Shown here: positions 57,201-64,000 of the stretch, in pieces
Numbering within the stretch: position 1 is the stretch's first letter
Layout: the number at the start of each line of letters is the position of its first letter
Origin: Cryptomeria japonica
Lineage: Eukaryota > Streptophyta > Pinopsida > Cupressales > Cupressaceae
Reading direction: 5' to 3'
DNA length: 64,000 nt
NCBI RefSeq assembly: GCF_030272615.1
Contig: NC_081409.1
Location: forward strand, 22,632,260 to 22,696,259
Program-made: the position numbers and the translations under genes
Notes under the pieces: generated by a model
Seen by the model: only the letters and a program-made list of their open reading frames with translations
Told to the model about the DNA's origin: nothing
Database searches by the model: none

Positions 57201-57534
57201 AAAAAATATTCTTACATGGATAAACTTTATTAGTTAGAGCATGGAGTGATATTTATTGCTACTATGATGGGCAAACTATTGGGAGATGAATGCCACAAGT
57301 ATTTGGCACTTGTCAACCAAAACATCGTGGATGGTATTTATAATTTGTAAAAGTAAATATAAATGCAAACTCAAATTTTCATGTCAATTCAACCACTACA
57401 TCAAGCTCTACCTTGCCATCCTAGTTGTCTATTGGCATTGTTTGAAGTTTTGGTGAAATGAAGCAGATGCAAATTTTATTTGAGTTTCAATTTATCATCT
57501 AGTCATGGGCCTATCCTTAGCCTTTTTTGAAATG

Positions 57535-57535
<1 letters not shown>

Positions 57536-57601
<66 letters not shown>

Positions 57602-57915
57602 GACCTTTATATCTATATATATTTTCCTCTATCTCTATCTCTCCACATTTCTATTTCTATCCCCGTCTCTCCCTTTGTCTCTATCTTGTTATCCCCCCCT
57701 CTCTCTCTACTCTATATTACTCTTTCTATCTCTCCTTCTTAGTTGTCTCTATCTCTTTATCTTTCCCTCTCCTCTCCATATTCCTCTCCTTCTCCAACTC
57801 CACCTCCATCTCCATGTCCTCCATCTCTACTCTATCCCCAATCTCCCACTTTTCCCCATCTCTTTCTCTCTCTCTCTCACTCTCCCCCCTCTCTCTCCCT
57901 CTCTCCCTATTGCAA
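57536..57915. repeat. (CT)n microsatellite and CT-rich tract
   Basis: 57536-57602 is almost pure CT repeat, followed by about 310 bp of C/T-rich low-complexity sequence. The Ser/Leu/Pro ORFs across it are artefacts. Confidence 0.95.
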
Positions 57916-58685
57916 ACACAACATGAGCCTAGTGGTTATGGAGTTTGATATCTCCCTAATTTAGAGGTTTTGTTTCAATCATGTTTGGATTCATATAAGT
58001 GGATTCATAGTTGATTTGAAGCTATCACTTCTCCACTGACACCTTTGTCTCATTAAAACCATCAATTGCTAAATGGCCTACTAACTGACCTTATGTATTG
58101 CAAAAATGTATACCAAAAAAGACCAATTTTTTTCCTTGTTGAACTTCCACACTCTTTAGCGTACTCATTACACACCAAGATATGATTGCTGATTTACAAT
58201 ATTATTTTTTTATACAAATAATAAATATAAATAAATAAACAAATAGCATCATCCCATTTTGGGAGGTTTTAAAAAGCACATCGATCAAACTTTTGAAGTC
58301 TCAATTTTAATTATACGACATGAATTGTCAAAAAAAATCGATGTAAATATACGCTAGGCTTATAGGTAATAGAAGAGAGATGAAACTTCATCTGCAATAT
58401 TTTTTCATTTTCTAACTTTTTCCCTCCGAATAAAATGAGAGATCCAAATCATAAAATAAAATAGTAAAAATAAATGAGTGGTGGAGAGCAGTTATAGAGA
58501 TATTGCAATAGACCAAACGCAACTTATCTTCAAGCTCACAACATGGTGCTGAAGTGTCGGGCTCTTAGTGGTCGTTGGGGTATTGCCCTTTTATCATTGT
58601 TAAGACTATCTCTTTTCTAGATAACACTACAAGATATACAGGGAGAATTTGCAGCATAGAAAGAGTGGTAAGGAAAAGATAAAAT
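57916..58685 (+). promoter_or_regulatory. psaE upstream region
   Basis: 770 bp before the psaE start codon. CTTATC (complement of the I-box GATAAG, a light-response element) lies at 58528-58533, and GATAA occurs at 58619 and 58676. No convincing TATA box is seen at a suitable distance; some photosystem genes are TATA-less. The transcription start is not determined. Confidence 0.35.
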
Positions 58686-61164
58686 ATGGCTGCAGCTACA
58701 ATGGCTTCTTCTATGGCTTCTGCTACAATGCTGTCATCACCGCCCAGTTCAAACTCTGCTGCGTGTTTATCATCTCGTTCTCCCTCGCTTGTGAGGATGC
58801 AGAGCAATGTTAAGCCCCCCATGGTTTCTGCCAGGTTTAAGGTGCTTGCTGCAAAGAAGGAATCTGCTGCTCCTCCTCCTCCTCCTCCTCCTCCTCCCCC
58901 TCCTGCTGCTAAGGAAGAAGCTCCAGTGGCTAAGCCCCCTCCAATTGGACCCAAGCGTGGATCCAAGGTGAGTACTTTTTCTTCTATTTTCCCACTCTTC
59001 TTCTAGGGTTACATGTGTAGCTTTACGCTTTTGCATTACCAGAGACGCCATGAATTGAAACGGCTGAAGCTGTTTTGGCTTTTAAAGGCTCTCTCTATAG
59101 CTTTTCAGGGCTTATTTCTGCCCGCACCGTTGCAGTAGCTGTTCTGCAGCAACGATTGCATTTTCTTCTGAAACGGCTCCGTCTTTTCTTTGAAAGGGAT
59201 TTGTCATTTTTGTGTAAACAGCTTGATCGACCATTGAATTTTCACTATATTTTTCTTTTTAATCAAATTCTTTTTTTAAATGACGATTTTAAAGGAGAGC
59301 CTGAGCTTCGAGGGTTAAATGTGTAGTTTTACTCTTTTGCATTACCAGAGACGCCATGGATTGAAACGGCCGAAACTGTTTTGGCTTTAAAAGGCTCTCT
59401 CTAGAGCTTTCCAGGGCTTATTTCTGCCCGCACCGTTGCAGCAGCTTTTCTGCAACGACGACTGCAATTTCTTCTGAAATGGCTCCGTGTTTTCTTTGAA
59501 CTGGCTTGGTCATTTTTGAAAAAACAGTTTGATCGACCATTAAATTTTCACCGTATTTTTCATTTTAATCAAATTCATCTGACCATTAATTTTTCACATG
59601 TTTTTCCTAATTTTGTAGAAATTAGTTTTACGTATTTTTTAATCGAATCCGTCAAGTATAATCTTTTTTTGATGACGATTTTAAAGGAACTTTTGAGAAA
59701 CTGTCCATTCTGGTATGGGATTAGCATGGAGCAATTTTTTAGGTTAGAATAATATTATTTTAACATATTTTTTATTTTGATGCATATTGAATGTCTTTAT
59801 GGGCAGAATTTAATATCGTTAGAATGTTTTTCTAGGTTGTTTTCTTTAATTGAATTTTGTTTTAAATGTAACATAATCAAATCTGAAAATTCAAATGATA
59901 TTATGTGGAAATCTAATAGCTGTAGTCTGCTTTGAATAATTAAGAGAATGTTTTAATCTATTCCTATTGAATGAATAGCTGCAGACAAATTACAGTTAAA
60001 AATTAAAAGTTTATTATTATTGTTTTTATTAGGTGAAAGTTTTGAGACGCGAATCCTACTGGTATAATGGTGTGGGTTCAGTTGTGGCAGTGGATCAGGT
60101 ATGTTTAATTCTTCTATCTATTTGATGAATTATCTATTATGTTGTCAACTTAATATTAAATTTGGTGGAATTGTAGTTAATATAAATTTTATAGAATATT
60201 TAGTATTATTTTTTGTTTAAAGAAGTTAGAGGATAGAACAAATTGGATTTTGAATGTTTGTTTTTTGAATTTTTAGAGTTAAATAATATAAATCATTTAA
60301 AAATAAATTTATATGTCAAATATTAAACATTTAATCAATGAAAAGATAGTTTGTTAGTTTGTCTTAATGGATTTGTTAGTGATGGTGTGTATTCTTTAAG
60401 TAAAAGTAAGGCGTATACTTAGTTAAACAATATATCACATAAATATATATCATATAAATAAGAGCTTCAATTTCATTATTTTTTTGGTCAAAAGCTTTAG
60501 TGTCACTAAAATTTGATTGTTTAAAAACTAAATTAAATAATTATTTATGTTATAAACTATGTCTTTTGAAGATATAATTCACTTACACAATATTCTTAAT
60601 TTTCTTTTATATCAAATTACTAATAATTATTAAATAATTAAAATCTATATATTAAGATAATATCCACCTTCTCTTCCATATTTAATATCCTCAACAATTT
60701 CAAAGACATGTCATGATTTGTGGACCTTCCACCATATGAATAAAATAATTAAATAGTTTTAAATTGAGACTTTCAAATATCTTTTCTTGACTAATCTTAT
60801 TTAGTGAATTGTTTTCCTTTGTAATATATTATTATTGTTGCATTATTATTTTTAATATTAATATAATTTTTTAATTATTTAAAAAAATAAATATTACAAG
60901 AATATATTATTATAATAATATTTGTGCTTGTACAAATTATATTAAAATTGATGTAAAGGTATAGTCTCAATAATTGTATCCATTATTGCATGGAATGTAT
61001 TTTCAACTATTGTTAATGTTTTATTTGAACTAATATGTGCTATTTGTTTATTTATATAGGATCCTTCATCTCGATATCCAGTGGTGGTTAGATTTGAAAA
61101 AGTAAATTATGCAAATGTATCAACTAACAATTTCGCACTTGATGAAATTGTCGAGCTGAAATAA
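58686..61164 (+). CDS. psaE: Photosystem I reaction centre subunit IV (PsaE), 3 exons
   Basis: Exons 58686-58967, 60033-60098 and 61060-61164, all phase-0 junctions with GT..AG introns of 1065 and 961 bp, give a 150-residue precursor. Residues 1 to about 50 are a Ser/Ala-rich plastid transit peptide. A linker with 11 consecutive prolines (codons 63-73) follows, and residues about 87-150 are the conserved PsaE domain: [48 protein letters not shown] and [12 protein letters not shown]. PsaE is a small SH3-fold protein on the stromal side of photosystem I that helps ferredoxin docking and cyclic electron flow. All three exons are intact. It is the only intact host gene in the window, 2.1 kb from the nearest retroelement. 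Confidence 0.96.
59005..59575 (+). repeat. Tandem duplication inside psaE intron 1
   Basis: Copy 1 at 59005-59270 and copy 2 at 59311-59575, offset 306 bp. They share TTGCATTACCAGAGACGCCA, GGCTTATTTCTGCCCGCACC and GATCGACCATT, with scattered substitutions and small indels. A short part (TGACGATTTTAAAGGA) recurs again at 59671. Confidence 0.88.
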
Positions 61165-62290
61165 AATCTTGGTTTCTTCCATTATTCCAAAACTTTAGAT
61201 TTTGGTGTATTTTAAATTGTAGATTCTATATTAAGAGCTATACAAATGTATCCTTTGTATTATACATTGCAATCTCAATAGATTCTTAATTCCCTTTAGT
61301 TTTTTCTTTGAAAAAAATGATGCTTAAAGACACACTCGATTTTATGTGACATTTTTGTAATGTAAAATGCTCTCAAACTAAGTTTTGGAAGTTTCAATTC
61401 AAATGATATCGTGTCTAGAGAAATAAACATTTTAGCCTTACTAATTATATTGGAAAATTAGAAATAAGAGTTATTTTTTAAAAGAACAAAAGTATATATA
61501 TAGTTAATATTTATAGTTATTAATATCTATGTAGTCGAGTGGTGTTTTGTTGGAAATTCCAAGCTTCTTGATGCTATTGGTTGAAGAATGATACTTTGTT
61601 TTGGACAAATTTTATATATTCAAACTTATATATTATTCTTATTTAACTCAAAGATTCAACTTTCTTATATTGGACTCTTGTCAATTTTGTAACCTTATCT
61701 ATTTGTTGTGAATGATTTAAATGGTAACTGAGATTGCTTGTCAATCCTAAAACTAGGGTAATGTGTCTATCTTGTTTGGTTTGTATTATAACCCTCAAAC
61801 TTAAAAATAAGGTAATTCTTTTCTACCATAAACATATTTTCTTGCAAAAAAAATTATTTTGGCTTAGGTAAATGACTTAGAATAGATACAAAGACATAAG
61901 AAAATGATTGTGGGTGGTGTAAATTGAAAGGAAATCCACAATACCAAGACAAAAATCATAGATAAGCTATACTATTAAACATATACCAAATGTAAGGAAA
62001 TATAGATAGTTTCTTAAATTTATCATAGTATGAAATACTCCACATTAAGGTTGCAAGGAATGATGTCATTGGTATAATTGGTCTATGAATTCTAGGGACA
62101 TTTTGACATAAACCACTCATAAGAAGAATGAAAGAAAGTATATTAACCACACAAAATAGAGACACTAATATACTTTAGGAAAACCTAGCTTCCAAAGCAT
62201 AGAAACCAATTTATTTCTAGCAACAAAAATAGTCACAATATAGTATTAGACTTTGACTCTTTGAACATAGCGATCAACATTCTCAACCAA
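61165..62290. other. No gene recognised downstream of psaE
   Basis: AT-rich sequence containing the psaE 3' untranslated region at its start (AATAAA overlaps the stop codon at 61160; the polyadenylation site is not determined). The ORFs are short and without motifs. Confidence 0.5.
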
Positions 62291-62806
62291 GGAGAATTCA
62301 TGTAAGATGTGAACTTCTTTTGCAATAGTGAGCAACCATTGTTGCTATCCTCATGACACCAATTTTGAAATAAATATGAGTGAAACATTGCACCACATGC
62401 TCCTCAAGATCTTCTCAACAAGCAACCCAAGCCAATCTCTAAGCTCCATTCACAATGAGCAAGTACAAGAAGATCACGTAAATGATCAAAAAATGATGAA
62501 TGCCATCATTCCAATCATCTTATTTATAGACAAGAGAGCTAAAATCAGAAGGAAATTTATGAGAAGTTTCCTAGCCAACTTTACCACCATTATTTAATAA
62601 CATGAGCAAAGATAATAAATGCATCTAGTACACATTCAATCCATTCCTCTAATGAGCTCAGTTGCCCGTGTGCTAACTAAACAATTACATCTCAATGTGC
62701 CACCCACATTATATATATGCAATGTCAAATATAATTTGACATAGATGACAACATAATAAAATACAAAATATTTTATATGCAAGGTGCACAACATCTTGCC
62801 AACATT
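62291..62806 (-). repeat. Possible Copia-type LTR, right edge at 62806
   Basis: The minus strand at 62818-62795 reads GGGAGAATG then TTGGCAAGATG, the typical polypurine tract and TGTTGG LTR start of Copia elements. If so, this is the 3' LTR of a minus-strand element extending to the left. Its left boundary and target-site duplication are not found, so the start coordinate is nominal. Confidence 0.35.
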
Positions 62807-63530
62807 CTCCCATGTGTATGCATTTCATAGATGTCAAACCTCTTAAAGGACAACAACAAACTGCAAATGGAGAAATATCCTCAAAAGTATCATGCATCAC
62901 CCACACTTTTTTGTGTGCATAGGCTCCATCAAAGCAATTTCATTATCTAGAACTAAATATCAATATGCTTTGACTACACATAGAAAGAGGGTTCTTAACA
63001 CAATCATGGCTAGAGGCGTCAATTTAGGATTATCTAACCATGCAAATGAGAACACAAATACATAATGGAATTCAATTGACACAAAAATAAACAAAAATAT
63101 GTTCTTTATTGAAACATGATAATCAAATACATTGCAATCTGTCACAAAAAGTTCACAACATGAGACTTCAACCTTCTAAGATATATGGGAAAATATGTGT
63201 AAATTTTATAGTTCTCAATAATACAATGTTCTTCTATTTTCTACCAAACTTCTATAGTGAAAAAAATTAAGATTTTGAAGATAGAATCAAGGCTAACTAC
63301 ATTTCACCAATCATTAGTGATGTATGGATAGAGAGCCAACCTATGGAATCTTTTGTTTGAGTTGCAAGGTCATACAAAATGCAATGCAAGGTGAAATGTC
63401 TAACCATGGTAAACTTGTAGAATAAGTGCAATGAAGAATATGTTATGTGGTTCATACGAAGAACCTCCTTTGGACCAATAAGCTTGAAAAATGTAACCAA
63501 ATGTTGTAAAGTGTGAATATGCGTCATAAA
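62807..63530 (-). pseudogene. Decayed sequence next to the possible LTR
   Basis: Minus-strand open pieces at 63527-63297 and 62906-62709 look partly coding but match no family I recognise. If the LTR call is right, this would be the 3' end of the internal region. Confidence 0.25.
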
Positions 63531-64000
63531 CTAGAAAAAATGATTATGGATTGAACTTCAATGTGTCGATAAATATATTTGGGTTATGTAAGATTGTTAT
63601 TACACCTTCACTACTCTCACATCAAACACCCAAGGTATCTTGAAAAGTGAGTCCTTTAGTTGAGAATGACTAAAAATAAACTAAAAATGTTTACCTAAGC
63701 CTATGATATCTAATATGAATCTTCAATTGGTCTTCCCTTCCCTTTCACCAAATATTCTTCATATTGTATGTTTTCAAGTGCTCTTTCCACTACTATCTAA
63801 AATCTCTTCAATTTCCTCCTTTTTTTATTGTAATATTTGTTTATTCTATTCTGCCTCTATTTTTCCTTCCTCAAACTCTCCTTCATGATACTACAACTGT
63901 AAGGTGTGGGAATTAGGGCTTCAATACCTTAATGGATAATAAAGCCACTAACTTCACTTGGGACCAACCTTACATTAAAGGAGGGAATTGAATTTGATTG
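63531..64000. other. No feature recognised
   Basis: AT-rich sequence with a short Ser/Phe/Leu ORF at 63703-63888 and no motif. Confidence 0.5.

Noticed and set aside
57505-57964. Ser/Leu/Pro-rich ORFs of up to 147 codons
   Set aside because: They translate the CT microsatellite and CT-rich tract; no start context or motif supports them.
58565-58966. Minus-strand ORF with a poly-Gly run
   Set aside because: It is the antisense of psaE exon 1; the Gly run is the complement of the proline codons.
1-64000. tRNA, rRNA or organelle-derived insertions
   Set aside because: No cloverleaf or rRNA signature was noticed. psaE has a transit peptide and spliceosomal introns, so it is a nuclear gene. No dedicated scan could be run.

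Overview
This window is nuclear plant DNA, most likely from a gymnosperm and probably a conifer. It holds one recognisable host gene, nuclear psaE (photosystem I subunit IV), with three exons and introns of about 1 kb at 58686-61164. Nearly everything else is LTR-retrotransposon sequence, much of it nested and in several states of decay. Neither genus nor species can be named from the sequence.

Layout. 1-3775: a minus-strand element cut by the window edge (coiled coil, CCHC zinc knuckles, unknown ORF, iMet-type primer-binding site, complete LTR). 4230-10530: a decayed plant-mobile-domain (PMD)-like gene split by about 4 kb that holds an RNase H fragment, a 165-bp tandem duplication and a solo LTR. 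11392-12340: a second solo LTR. 12396-12810: the start of another LTR with its polypurine tract. 12811-17000: a minus-strand Copia-type element carrying gag and a protease relic but no polymerase. 17100-17830: a tandem duplication. 18544-23595: a minus-strand element with an LTR, a primer-binding site, a long leader with a 9-copy repeat, and a proline/glutamine-rich ORF. 23676-23943: a TATG/TACA microsatellite.

23945-42984 is an old minus-strand Ty3/Gypsy element (target-site duplication TTTAT) carrying two later insertions. One is a young 7.8-kb plus-strand gag-only element (26764-34562, duplication CCTCC, LTRs about 98.7% identical, an uninterrupted 1141-codon ORF). The other is a decayed Ty1/Copia element (36588-41707) with an internal deletion. 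43271-44177 and 56549-57200 are two halves of one decayed coding region, split by a 12.4-kb plus-strand Tat-like Gypsy element (44178-56543, duplication AAAGC). That element has an RNase H-like domain before RT, a spacer full of TTTAAA-centred palindromes, an extra ORF of 1200 codons, and a 5' end that is an inverted copy of its own LTR 3' end. A CT-rich low-complexity tract precedes psaE. The right end (61165-64000) is AT-rich, with what looks like the edge of one more Copia LTR.

How it works together. There are no operons. psaE is the only gene with a clear cellular role: nuclear-encoded, plastid-targeted, on the stromal side of photosystem I. The elements form a parasite community. Some encode polymerase and integrase (the Gypsy, the Copia and the Tat-like element, all now broken). 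Others encode only structural or unknown proteins and would depend on enzymes supplied in trans. Exact target-site duplications give the order of several insertions. In-frame stops and LTR differences are mostly transitions, which fits deamination of methylated cytosine.
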